Assembly: GCF_018687715.1 (NCBI RefSeq)
Contig: NC_056761.1
Span: forward strand, 11,263,001 to 11,327,000
Direction: 5' to 3'
Source: Carya illinoinensis
Lineage: Eukaryota; Streptophyta; Magnoliopsida; Fagales; Juglandaceae
DNA length: 64,000 nt
Part shown: positions 22,901 to 34,700 of the stretch, piece after piece
Layout: each line of letters begins with the position of its first letter
Position numbering within the stretch: position 1 is the stretch's first letter
Program-made: the position numbers and the translations under genes
Notes under the pieces: generated by a model
Database searches by the model: none
What the model was told of the DNA's origin: nothing
What the model saw: only the letters and a program-made list of their open reading frames with translations

Positions 22901-24506
22901 GATCATTGCACATACTAATACTAAGTTTCTGAATAACACTTACAATGTCACCATAAGTGTAGTTATCATAATTCAGATAACCCGTAATATCAGTAAGTGA
23001 GTCCTTTACCTTAATGGCGAATAAACGAGGCAATCCATCAATGAACTTCTCTTTCCAGTAAGGTTTTTGGGAATCATCTCTAAGCATAACACGAGACATA
23101 AAAACATCTTTATACCAACGATAATCAGACATTTTATTGCATCGTAAGTTATTCAAATAATCAAAAATCCTATTTGTTATGTTGGAAGGGGTTCCAACAA
23201 AATGTTTTACTATGGTAAAAATCAGGGTATTGACACCATCAGGGGATCCATGGGTTCCTTCCCTTCGATCCTCTTCTGGTGGCAGGATGGGTAAACCATC
23301 TGTGTCTCTTTTGACAGCAACACGAATGGTTTCCCTATCTTCGGCAGTGAGATGTTTATCCCACCAAGCACGAAGCATCCCTGAAAATCCGCTGGTCAGG
23401 ATATCAACAATCTCAGTCTGGCTGAGTTTGTTGTTGAAATAAGCAATAACAACCATGGACATACGATTCAGAGTATTGAGGATTTCTTGCTCAGAGAATC
23501 CATCAATATTCCATTCATACATTTGGTCGGCAGATACGGAGAACTGAGAGTGTGAACCTCTCTCTTCGTACTGTAAATCAGGAGGTGTGGGTCTAGAATA
23601 CCAGTTTTTCGTGAGACCTATTGGTTTAATGTCTCTCGAATATATCCTGGCAAGCTCGGGTTTTTCAACTTGAAGACCCTGAAATTCTTTTTCAAGTAAA
23701 TCTATGTTCTGAACTAAGAAATTATCAGACAAAGAAACATCATTATCAGAATCATTCCAAGTATTCACAGAAAAAGAATCATCAAAACTAACCCCTGGGC
23801 CGTTTCTGTTTATAACAGAACAGGAGGGTTTTTCTTGCTTAACCTCAGCAAGCATTTGATCAAGTTTAGCCATTGTACTGGTCACTCCAAAATGGATTTT
23901 TGACCTGTCTGGTGGCAGAACGATCAAAGGTTTTTCAATGGTTTTTATTGAATTCTTTGAGGCAGGTTTTTCAAAAATAGGTTTTTCAACTTTATCCTCG
24001 ATACGGTCAAGCTGTTGACCTATTGTATGGAGGGTCTGGTTGACGAAATTGTTTTGCTCTATGATCTTTTTTGTTTCGGCAAAAACATTTTCAGTCGGAC
24101 CTGAATCCGAAATTTTAAAAGGCGAAGCTCTCACTTCTTTTCCTTTAACAGAAACAAGGATGGTTTCTAAAGGAGGGTGGCTGGTTTTCACAACTTTCCT
24201 GCCTTCTTCTTTAGTAAAACTTGTTTTTAAAACATTTAAAAATTTCTTCGAATCATAATGATTTTCAAGAAAATCGAAGAATAAGATGTGCTTGTTATCT
24301 TTGTACATCTTTTTCTTCCATTCCTTTCTAATCTTCTGTTTCTCAGAAATTGAGTAAATCTTGTGATAAGTTTTTCGCTTTTCACGGTTTTCTTTGGACA
24401 TAAAATCAGCATGTAAATTAATCATATCAATAACAAGTAATTCAGAATCTAAATCATCCAATGCTTTATCCAAAACCATTAAACTGGAATGGACTGGAGC
24501 AACCAT
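19975..24506 (-). pseudogene. Caulimovirid ORF1 polyprotein (gag-like, protease, RT, RNase H), broken
   Basis: The minus-strand polyprotein reads in order: Lys-rich N-terminal region; coat/gag-like region; CCHC knuckle 'CFNCGQPGHYANKC' (about residue 616); acidic serine stretch; coiled coil (about 780-835); aspartic protease 'LIDSGADL' (about 893); RT with 'YIDD' (20792-20803); and RNase H with 'ETDASDAGYGG', ending just after 'DFLTREF'. Two lesions disable it: a frame change near 21170, just before the RT, and a TAG at 20755-20757 inside the RT. The first 1136 codons and the RT/RNase H blocks are otherwise open. No movement-protein domain is recognisable before the gag-like region, and the (TA)n border is only about 30 bases upstream of the first ATG, so the 5' end may be truncated. 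It is not expected to give replication-competent products. Confidence 0.85.
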
Positions 24507-24537
24507 ATCAAAAGCTGTAGGAGATGTTGAATGGTAC

Positions 24538-24557
24538 TATATATATATATATATATA
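24538..24557. repeat. (TA)n microsatellite at the right edge of the viral insertion
   Basis: About 20 bases of alternating TA directly abut the 5' side of viral ORF1. It mirrors the (TA)n at 17986-18004 on the other side. Confidence 0.85.
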
Positions 24558-25060
24558 ACTATCCATTTTTAGATTTTGGAGATAATTTTTTTTAAAGGGT
24601 ACTTTTTTCTCAAATTTTTTCAAGACTCCCTAAGTTTTAAATGGACATTTTTGGTAACTATTAGCTAGTTTAGATTGAGTTAGTTTACTTTTTTCTTTAA
24701 AAAAGGAAGATTGAACCGATTAAAAAAAAGAAGGAAGATTGAGTTAGTTTACTATGTGTATTCTACACATGACCTGTTGAGAATATAATTTTTCTTTTAT
24801 AATCTTGAGATTGGTCAAGATGATTTTTAGAGGACAATACTATTTTTATTATATAATTTTTAGAAATATTAATTGTACTTAAGAAAAACTTACAAAAAAA
24901 TTAATGTTCCACGTCTCAACTATTGATATACTAAATATTATAAAATTTGAAATTCAGAATTTGAATTTAAAAAAAAAAAACACTGATAAAATGAGTTTTG
25001 TACGTAAAATTATAAGTAAAGTTATAAGTACATATAAATTAAACATTAATATTACACATT
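24558..25060. other. AT-rich non-coding stretch
   Basis: Nothing is recognised between the viral relic and the LINE remnant apart from short A/T tracts. Confidence 0.4.
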
Positions 25061-25860
25061 TTAAACGACTATCTCACTTTTAAATATCACCCAAAGAGCG
25101 TTTCCTATTGTCGAAACAACGATCATTTCTTTCATTCCATGTGCAAACATTAAGCATAGAGACACTATCTTCCAAACATCTACAATGTAATGATTACCCC
25201 ATATCCCTTTCCAGTATGAAAATAAGTCTATCACCCTCATAGGCATTACCCATGCAAGACTAAGCCTAGTGAAGATTTTATCTTATAAAGCCTTGACTAC
25301 TTCGTAACCACACTTTCTCAACTTGTTAATAGTCAGAATTTTCCCATGGGATGCTAGCCAACCAAAAAATGCAATCTTGAAGGGAACATTACTCCTCCAA
25401 ATGCACTTAAAAGGGAAGGCATTGAAGGAGTGAGTCGTTAATGTCTTGTAATAAGAGCAAATTGAAAATTTCTTGTTCCTTGTAGGTGTCCAAAGTAGTC
25501 TATCCTCCCCTCCTACTTCGTTTTTCAACGCATGAAGCACGTTGTGAAAATCAACAATGTCTCCCACCTCCCAATCCTATATAGCTCTAGTGAATCTCAT
25601 GGACCATTGCAAAAAATCAAAGATGGTCATATTGTTAGTCACTGAGGCATCCTTATCTGCCGCAATTCTATAAAGAGAGAGGAAAGTGTTTTTCAAAGCA
25701 ACATCACCACACCAAATATCGTGTCAAAATCTGATTCACGTATCCCTCCCCACCTCAAGTCTAAAATTACTGAGTAAGTCTTCCCATCCATTCCGAATCG
25801 ATTTCCAAACTCACATACCATAAGCCTCTCTTACCTCATTTTCTTATAATTAAGTACATG
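25061..25860 (-). pseudogene. LINE ORF2 remnant (zf-RVT region)
   Basis: Minus-strand frames contain 'IWCGDVALKNTF'-type text around 25.7 kb, then 'RLLWTPTRNKKFSICSYYKTL', 'CIWRSNVPFKIAFFGWLASHGKILTINKLRKCGY' and, after a frame break, 'FSYWKGIWGNHYIVDVWKIV'. This is the C-terminal zinc-binding segment that follows the reverse transcriptase in plant L1-type LINEs. The Cys/His metal ligands are largely missing and at least two frame breaks are present. No RT domain and no 3' poly(A) are seen, so it is an internal fragment. Confidence 0.8.
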
Positions 25861-26655
25861 TGCATGCCATCTAGTAGTATCTATTAGTACTTCAACGGTG
25901 TAATAGATTGTGTGACAAAAGCAAACACATGTCAAAATTATTTATATGATATAATTTAATTTGAAAGATAAATTTTAAACTCTGAACGTTACAAATCAAA
26001 TTATGTTATATGGATATTGTGTATTGTAAAAGCTTCAAATAATATTACTCGTCAAATAACAATAACTCAACACGTTTTCTATTAAGGCTGCATTTGGATG
26101 CTGGGTTGAATTAGATAATCTGAGTTGATCTATAAATGGTAATATTTTATGAGTCTCATTGAGATATGTTTGAATGTAATTAGATTGAGATATGTATTTA
26201 AATGTATAAAATATGTTGAAATGAGTTTTTTTTATGAGAAGTTAAAAAAATAGTAGGTCTCATCAATGATTGGTTTAGAATGGTTTAAGCGCTCTCCAAA
26301 ACCTAAGCAAAAGTTATTTTAAAAAAGAGAAATGATTTATATAAGTCCCAAATAGACAAGCTTTATGCAAGCCATTGTAAAAAAGTAGATCCCACCTTTA
26401 AAAATTGTAAAATATATATATATATATTTTATTAGTGGGACTCACATTTTTATAAAAAATTTGTATAAAATCTCTCAATTTAGAATTTGTTTCAAGCATT
26501 ATTCTTTGGAAAACACTTAAATTTAAATAACACCTTCATTTTTCAGAAAAGACTAAATTAAGGGCCTCCTCCCCACCTGTCCACCGGACATGATTGACCC
26601 ATCTTTGATGGTATCGTGGGATCAGCGGTACTTTATGCTCATATATGCTTGTTTA
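25861..26655. repeat. AT-rich spacer with a family A MITE-like copy
   Basis: A family A-like block starts near 26092 ('ggctgcatttggatgctggg') and runs to about 26310. Flanking AT-rich text near 25.93-26.04 kb resembles text near 16.16-16.28 and 26.77-26.87 kb, suggesting another old repeat family. No gene is seen. Confidence 0.4.
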
Positions 26656-26760
26656 ATGGAGTCATGGACCACAAAAATGATCCTCTTGGCTCTTGCAATG
26701 GTCGTGGCCACGGCATTTCTGCATGCCAACACGAAGGATAAATATGGGAGTGCCATTTAA
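26656..26760 (+). CDS. Possible small secreted-type peptide or first-exon fragment (34 aa)
   Basis: A 34-codon frame begins 'MESWTTKMILLALAMVVATA', has a hydrophobic core like a signal peptide, and ends 'KDKYGSAI' before TAA. It is less AT-rich than its surroundings. It could be a very small secreted peptide, the first exon of a lost gene, or chance. I see no family match and no clear TATA box directly upstream. Confidence 0.2.
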   Translation: MESWTTKMILLALAMVVATAFLHANTKDKYGSAI

Positions 26761-27239
26761 AAGTTTTTATACTATATACACGTACGTCATTTATATAGAA
26801 TAATTTGATTGGTAAGATTTAAGTTTCAAAATTTATTTTTCAAATCAAATTATACACGTAGATAAGTAATACTGCTCATCATCCATTTTACCATCATTCT
26901 CTCATCATTCCATAATATCGTATTAAATGGTTGAAAATTATTTATTATATTTCATTTATAGATCTATTATTTAATATCATATCGAGAGATTATGTTGAAA
27001 TGATGATGATGATAACAAATAGATTTTTCCTAAGATATAATTTTAAGATTCTTTTAATAAATCAAGTTTTGTTATATTTATAGTTCAGAGTCTGTGTTCT
27101 CTACATTGATTTGGGAATATAATTTTTTTTTTGAAATAAAAAAATATTGTTTTATGATGTTAGAACGCCTCTAACCTTTAAATTAATTTTATGCTATATA
27201 TTACATAAGCAACTAATATATATTCTATAATTTAGCAGA

Positions 27240-27428
27240 ATTGAGGGAGGCACAAAAGATGAATGAAAGGGTGGTATTTTGTTCACAGCATGTACAGGTA
27301 GACCTTTTGTTGGACATTCTAGCATGGCTGAATGTTATGCAATAATGTGGAGGGCAATAGAGTTCTGTAGAGATTTAGATGTTAAAGAGGTGATTTATGA
27401 AGGTGACGCAATAAGTGTTATCCAGTCT
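27240..27428 (+). pseudogene. RNase H-like (RVT_3) domain, N-terminal half, cut by a CACTA element
   Basis: The frame gives 'FTACTGRPFVGHSSMAECYA', then 'RAIEFCRDLDVKEVIYEGDA' and 'ISVIQ'. These are the helix and strand carrying the Glu and Asp of the plant LINE-type or stand-alone RNase H fold. Coding stops exactly where the CACTA terminus begins (27429). The matching second half resumes at 45158, directly after the other terminus, with 'INGG'. The upstream part (before about 27270) shows a stop, so the gene was already decayed or was a LINE relic. Confidence 0.75.
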
Positions 27429-27458
27429 CACTACAACCAATTATGGTTTTTCCCACGA
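27429..27458 (+). repeat. Left terminal inverted repeat of CACTA element 1
   Basis: It begins with CACTA and shares 26 of 30 bases with the reverse complement of 45128-45157. Nearby 'tttttcccacgaattc'-type words recur at 27.76-27.80 kb as subterminal repeats. Confidence 0.9.
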
Positions 27459-30400
27459 ATTCTTTCTCCATGACACAAGTTGGTGGTAAAAATCCACTAA
27501 TTGTCTCCAAAATCATCTGTGGGAAGTAAACAGGCTTTTTATCAAGAAATTAGTTCGGTTGGAATAATTTAGTGGAAAAAAGCATTTTTATCACAAATTA
27601 TGTATTGTTTGCCGCCAGTTTATATTAGTAGGAAAAAAACTAAAATTAAAACTTGGTCCTCATGGATTATATCGTTTAACAGAAAAAATTTATGTAATTG
27701 CCATGAAATGCACTTACTCGCAAAAGTGCATAAGTAAGCACTTATGTATCGGTCGGTAGTGTATTATTTTCCACGAGACTTGAGGTTTTTCCCACAATTG
27801 GAAGTGGCCGGTTAAGGATGTAAAAAATATTAGAACCCGGGCCTAATCCCCGCGAGACCCCTCTCCCCTTTCTTTCTTTTCTTCCCCTCCCCTTTCCTTT
27901 CTTCCCCAACCATCCCCCCATCCCACCTCGCAAAAATCACCATGGCCCTCTCCCTATAGACGGCGGTGAATTCGCAGGGAGCATAGGACTTACCCCACCT
28001 CGTAACCTGGGTGCCGCAGCCAACATAAACCCATCTTCATGCCCTAGCCTCTAGAAGCTCCTCTGCAGGCGGAAATCACTGGGTGCGTCCCCTCTCTCTC
28101 TGAATTGAGATACACGGTAAGCCTCTCTCTCTTCTCCCTCCGTCTTCTCTCTCTATTGGTATTAGATTGTGTACCATTTGTTAGACTATTATGTACTTGC
28201 TACAAATCTGTGGGAAAATGATATGGTTGTGACAAATATTGTGTAATTATTTGATGCTTCAAATGCCCCAAATCTGGAGAGGGATTTTCTGCATATGCCC
28301 GCTATTTAGACAGAGGAGTTCTGAATTGATTCGATACCTCTAATTTCTCACTTTGTTTTTAATTTATGTTGAAAATCTTAGAACTTTGTTGCACACAACG
28401 CCTGTACAAGATTTGGCAATTTTAGCATAGGATTATTGACATTATGTTCCTTAAAATGCCATTAATTTAGCATGCTAATTAGTTCCTAAGGAATTTATGA
28501 ACATTTTTGAACAACTCAGGATTATTAATCATCATTTTAGCCTTCAATGAATAAAACTTAGTTTTTATTTTTCATTTTTTGTAATGGAAAAAAAAATGAG
28601 AAATGGCGTTTTTAATTTTCATTTTTTGTAATGGAAAAAAAACTGAGAGATGATAGTTGAGTGAAGGTCCAAATAACACTAGGTACATGGATGACGTTTC
28701 GTGAGCAGCCCCAAACCTATATCTTTGCATTGACTGTGTTATTGCTCTTGTTTCCCAAGTATACACAATCTCATTGTTATAATTTTGCTTTAAGTACCTA
28801 GGGTCCGAAGCATATATATAGTTAGGGTGTCACATACGCACACATGTACCAGTATCTAACCAGCTGGCTCATGATAAGCTAGCTGCTTTTTGGTTCTTCA
28901 CACACATGGGGTCTGAATCGACATATATATCATTGTCTAACAGACATGCATGCATACATGCCCAGCTACTCACTATAGCTTAGTCTACGTGCAAATGCAG
29001 CTGATGCACTATTTTGGCTAGAGGCGCCAAAGATTGCTCTTCCTTTTCTCGGAAGAAACTTGGTCTCAAGTTTTAAATGGATATTCCAACAACCTTATAT
29101 CAAAGATTCATCTCAATAATCTAGTATAGTTGGATATATAAGCCTTCATTGGTAGAATATTTGCTTTAATGGGGTGTCAAAATGTACTCAAAAAGTGACT
29201 TTTTGCTTTGAGGATTTCATGTTGGATAACATAATATATATATTATTATATATCTGAAAACTCATATATATAGAATTGTCATGGACTACCAACATGGTCA
29301 TAAAGATTGGGAATGGTCATAATAAATATTAGACATTGGAGTTGTGTATGGTTGCATCAACCCTTAACAAAAAGTGTTCAAAGTGCTGTTAACAGGTAAT
29401 AATGGGTTAAGTCCTGACACTGGCATAATTTTTTTACGGGGAATATCCACAACATATTAGTGGGGTTTGCTTTAAACTATTGTGTTAGATTAGTGCAGGG
29501 TTAATTAGCTTTGATGGAAAACAACACCTCTCTTCTTTTGATACTTGGTATGTTAAGTCAGCTAAGAATATATATTCTAACGGGGCTGCTCATACACTAG
29601 CTAGGAACTGTTATGGGATTAGTAAAGGATGTCATGTTGCTATGGAAGATTACCCTAAACCATGGCTTTTTCAACTTTCACTTCAAAAGGTTAGTATTAT
29701 TAGGGATTGACAGAAACATAGTACTTATCTATGAATAATTTGTATTTCTCCCCACCCCTACTAGGTTATGGAAGGCCATGTCATTCTAGCTGAAAGCAAC
29801 ATATAAACATTTATTTTTGTTTTAACAAGAATTGGAAGTACTGTGCTAACCTACAGTACAGTACATTGGTTTCTTTGGCACGTTTTATGTATACTCAGGC
29901 CAGTTATCTACCTAATCAACCACCTGAAGCTAGCTAGCTATCTATACATATATATTTGTCACAATGGGGTTCCCCTCTTACTATCTCCCATCCCTATCTA
30001 TCTACATATTACTGTATATGAACTGGCCATTATATATAGTTAGTTATCCACAACATATAAAAAACAGAGTTCCATTAATATGCATATAATCTGTGCAGGC
30101 AAAAAAAACTGTGCGAATTTATTACTTATCATTTGTGTCCTTAAATTCATGTTCTTAAATTAGTTGCTCATGTCATGTCCTAATATAGTGTAGTTGGTTA
30201 TCTTGATCGAGGCATGCTCTTCTTATTGGTCGTTCTCAACCATTATAGTCTTGAGATATGGCTATGTTTATTTACACTTTTGACGTTGTTAATAAATGGA
30301 CTTTAGTTAGGTCACCGCATATATGTTCTTATATATATATACGTAAAGCTTTTCCTTAATTCAATGGATATAAGCACTGAAGCAGACCCCTAGTTAGGTC

Positions 30401-31778
30401 CGACATCAATGTTTCCAGTAGCTAAACAATTAGGTTGCCAAGCAGATTGACCTAACTGGTAAATTCGCTTTTATGCTTTCCCTTGTGCTTAAATAAACCC
30501 AAATGATACAGGCAATTGCAGCTTTGGTCAGTTATATATTTTATCTGTGAAACATTTCAACTATAAGACGTTGACTGGAATATGAGTCTTTGAAGTTCAT
30601 ATGTAGATTCAGCTATAAATGTTTCCCTCAGACAACCCTGTGTTGACACTATCAAATAGCTGTTTGTAAGTTGGAGTTTGTTATAACCACATAATTATTA
30701 ACATAATGTGGTTAATTATGTGTGTAATTGAGTTCTATATGGTATATACAACTCTGTTTTGGACTACACAGGATTTTACTCACTGTGATACATCATTCTA
30801 GATATAGTTGATTACAATAGTTGCTAGTATCCTTTTCTAATAAATTGTAGACTTATTTATCTTATAGTACTTTATGTATAATATGTATGCATAGCTCTTC
30901 AACAATGTCAACTGGTACATTAACTGACTGCAAGTATAGACAGCCCCGATAGCGGACACTAGACCTACATATTACAAGCTTCTTCCTCATAGATGCTGAG
31001 AGCTTACCAACCAAAATGAATAAATGCTTTTCATCGTTTAATGGTCCTGATAGTTAATGCTTCAGCTTTGCTTCTTTGATATGCAAATGGTATTTATAGC
31101 TGAAGTTATATTTAAATATACTATTATGAGGGCAAGCCCTATTTACATAGATTAATCAGTTCTTAACCCACGAATTAGCTCTAAGTATAAAGTTGAGTTA
31201 CTGTTTCTATAAATGGAATTAAAGTCTATTTAATTCCATCATTTGGGCAGCAGTACCAGTAAAATGCTTTTCTAAGTACTCTTCTCCTGACACTTGCTTG
31301 GTCAGATATCATCAATACCACTTAACTTTCTTTTAGTTAAATTGATGTTGGAATGAAGTTAATTGTATCCTATCAATTATTTGTCCCCTATTACTTATTA
31401 CGAAACCTCAGCAGCCCATAAAATGACAATACATGATTTGTCTATGATCCCTACCTGAGCAATACATGAAGTGATGATTCCCTATCTAATTTAGGCAGAG
31501 GCTGTGTGTGACAGACAATTTAATTCATCAACTGATTCTCTTGACTTCAGGCTGGTTTCAGTTGTCAACTATAAGTAAGGAGATGATGTTGTTAGCTTAT
31601 GCATTACACTATAACATGCTTTAGATAGTGAATGTTGGATATTGAGTTTCAAGTTGGTGAGAGTCAAACCTAATTAGATTTGAAGGGTATTTAATAGCTA
31701 TTGATAGTTTCATAACCTATTCAATTGTTAGTGCCATACTCCCATATCCTAATATGATGTTTGTTACTATTTGGTCAG
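27459..31778 (+). other. Leader region of CACTA element 1: subterminal repeats, probable promoter and 5' UTR intron
   Basis: No transposase frame lies here. A CT-rich segment (about 28085-28145) contains the donor-like 'acacg/gtaagcc' at 28116/28117. The acceptor 'ttggtcag' ends at 31778, just before the TNPD start codons. I infer a 5' UTR intron of about 3.66 kb (28117-31778). A fragment resembling an RNase H C-terminus sits at about 29.56-29.71 kb. The remainder is AT-rich and unrecognised. Confidence 0.4.
29556..29710 (+). pseudogene. RNase H-like C-terminal fragment inside CACTA element 1
   Basis: The frame 'NGAAHTLARNCYGISKGCHV' followed by 'AMEDYPKPWLFQL' and a TGA at 29707-29709 resembles the end of LINE-type RNase H domains ('NxxAHxLA...W...P.FL'). 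No N-terminal half lies upstream. It may be a captured or nested LINE fragment and is distinct from the split host domain at the element ends. Confidence 0.45.
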
Positions 31779-31784
31779 CTTCAT

Positions 31785-34700
31785 ATGATGGATAAATCTT
31801 GGATGCATATTGAAGATAGATTGCATTCCAGTGAGTATGCTGAAGGGGTTAGACAATTCATCGCTATGGCCATTTCCCATACTGCTAATCCTGATCAGAT
31901 TAGGTGTCCATGTAGAAGATGTCGGAATAAAGCTTTCCACTCCATTCGTACAATTGAGGGTCATTTGTTCTTTAGAGGGATTGATCCAACTTATACTCCA
32001 TGGATATTCCATGGAGAAGATGATCCATTCCTTTTTGCCACTTTTTTTGACGAAGACGAAGATGATACATTGGCTCATAGTGATTATATTGATGATCTCG
32101 ATGAGCTTTTAGATGACATCCGTCATGGGTCGTCTATGGAAAATCATATCATAAATGATGGATCATCTTATGCACATGATCAACCCTCTGCCTCTAATGC
32201 TCTTGTCAACTCTAATTTCGAGGACTTGGTAGCTGATGCACGACGTCCACTCTATCCTACATGTACTAAGTTCTCAAAGCTATCATTCATCGTCAATCTG
32301 CTTTACATCAAGAGCATCGGTGGGTGGACGGTGAAGTCCTTCGATATGGTCATAAAGCTCTTGCATGAGGCATTTCCTGATGCCTCATTCCCTGACTCAT
32401 ATAATGATGCCTGTCGCTTGGAGAAGGGATTGGGCTTTAGTTACGAAAAGATCCATGTGTGCCCAAATGATTGTGTCTTGTTTTGGAAGGAAAATGCATC
32501 GTACAATGAATGCCCCAAGTGTAAGGCATCTAGGTGGGAGCAAAGCACAATTCAGGGACGAAGGATACCACAAAAAGTACTCCGACATTTTTCCCTTAAG
32601 CCATGGTTGCAGAGGTTATATATGTCAAAGAAGACAGCCCAAGACATGAGATGGCATGTAGATGGACGTGTTGACAATCCGACGTGCATGCAACACCCAT
32701 CAGATTCGAAGGGTTGGAAGGACTTTGATAACAAACATATGGGATTTTCCAAAGATCCTCGCAATGTTAGACTTGGTTTGGCTAGTGATGGGTTTAACCC
32801 GTTCAACAACATAAGTAGATCGTACAACATTTGGCCAGTACTGCTTATGCCGTACAACTTGCCCCCCTGGGCCTGCATGAAAGAACCATACACCATGTTG
32901 TCGTTGTTAATACCTGGCCCCAAGTCACCAGGTAATGACATTGTTGTCTTCTTACGTCCGTTACTCGATGAATTGAAGGAGTTATGGGAAGAGGGTATTC
33001 ATACCTATGATGCATACAGTGGGGAACACTTTATGTTGCATGCAGCGCTATTGTGGACAATCAATGACTTCCCCGCATATGCCAATCTTTCTGGGTGGAG
33101 TACAAAGGGCAAGATGGCATGCCCACATTGCACATCTGACACAAATTCACAATGGTTGGTATATGGCCGCAAACATTGCTATATGGGTCATCGGATCACA
33201 GTTGGAGACGGAAAAAGAATGCTTTTAATGGACATGAAGAGCACCAACTCCAACCATCAAGGGTCGAGGGAGAGGAATTGCATCAACAATTAAGTCAATT
33301 GTCACATGTTCATTTTGGTAAATCTTCTTCGAAAAGGAAATGGTCTCCTAATCATCTTAATTGGACGAAAAAATCAATATTTTTTGAGCTTCCTTACTGG
33401 TTATCCTTAGGTCTGAGACATAATCTGGACGTCATGCACATTGAGAAAAACATATGCGATAACGTCCTGGGAACATTGTTGAATATTGAAGGAAAAACTA
33501 AGGACTCTGCCACTGCACGTAAAGATTTGGCAAATCTTGGAATAAGGAAAGAATTGCATTTACAACATGATGGCAAGTCTAAAACCATGGGTCTTGGTTG
33601 CTACATGTTAAATTTGAATGAGCGAAGGGCTTTTTGTGCATGGTTGTCAAAAGTTAAATTTCCTGATGGGTTTGCATCCAATATTGCCCGGTGTGTCAAT
33701 ACTACCGAGGGAAAGATCAGTGGAATGAAGAGCCATGATTGTCACGTATTTATGCAAGCACTATTGCCGGTCGTGATTGGTGGGTTCTTATGGGCTGATG
33801 TGCGTCAAGCCTTACTAGAGTTGAGTTGGTTCTTCAAAGAATTATGTTCTCGAAGTTTGAACTTACCAGTGTTGCATCGTCTTCATGCTAATATTCCCAT
33901 CATTCTTTGCAAACTAGAGATGATATTCCCTCCTGCTTTTTTTGATATCATGGGGCACCTTTCTATTCACCTGCCAGAGGAGGCTCTACTTGCAGGACCC
34001 ATGCAATACAGATGGATGTATCCTTTTGAGAGGTATCTAGGAAAGTTCAAGCAGTACGTTCGCAACAGAGCCCAGCCTGAAGGCTCAATTGTTGAGGCAT
34101 ATGTGCATCTCGAGTGCCTTACATTTTGCTCTATGTACCTCCATGATATAGAAACTAAGTATAATCAAGAGGAACGCAATAGTGATGTAGTTATTGGTTC
34201 CGCTGAGGAGGGGAATAGGGCAAGTTTATCAGTTTTCTCACAAAAAGTTAGACTATTGGGGACAGGGCACTTCCACAAATTATCCGACACACTAATGATC
34301 AAGGCCTGATGGTATGTTCTTAATAATTGCATGGAGGTTGAGCAATACATTGAGTAGGTCCATCATCCTACTGTTCCATACTTTAAGTTATGAACAGTAA
34401 TATTACCAAACCTTCTAACAAAATACTTGTATTGACAGGGAGCACTATAACAAGATGCAAGAAGAGAACCCTGATAACATCGATCATAGGCACCAGAGTC
34501 AGTTTCCATCATGGTTCAGGGTACGGGTAAGATACGAAACCTTCCAGTCACATATAGTATAATATAAGGGAAATTTTACTATATGTAGTATTAGTAACCA
34601 CTTTTTCTATCTGTTGTCTGGTAGATTCGAGAGTTGCGTGCAGTTAGGCCAACAGAGGTAATCGGCGACATATATGCATTGGCATGTGGTCCAGATTCTT

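Larger units (their letters stand above)
18005..24537. mobile_element. Endogenous pararetrovirus (Caulimoviridae, petuvirus/florendovirus-like), rearranged
   Basis: This is an integrated relic of a plant DNA virus and not an LTR element, since no LTRs or integrase are seen. It has two pieces. The plus-strand piece (18005-18910) carries the 3' end of ORF2, an intergenic region and a primer-binding-like site. The minus-strand piece (18911-24537) carries ORF2 and ORF1. They meet at a ~51-bp inverted repeat. ORF1 bears a CCHC zinc knuckle, retroviral-type aspartic protease, reverse transcriptase and RNase H in the caulimovirid order, and is broken. (TA)n microsatellites border both sides. The genus is inferred from the one-polyprotein-plus-ORF2 layout. 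Confidence 0.85.

Noticed and set aside
23179..23442. Plus-strand open frame inside viral ORF1
   Set aside because: Antisense shadow of the polyprotein frame.
18005..24537. LTR retrotransposon (Gypsy) interpretation of the RT-bearing block
   Set aside because: No LTRs or integrase; RNase H ends the polyprotein, followed by ORF2 and an intergenic region, as in caulimovirids.
32552..32941. 129-codon minus-strand frame in CACTA element 1
   Set aside because: Antisense shadow of the TNPD Transposase_21 region.
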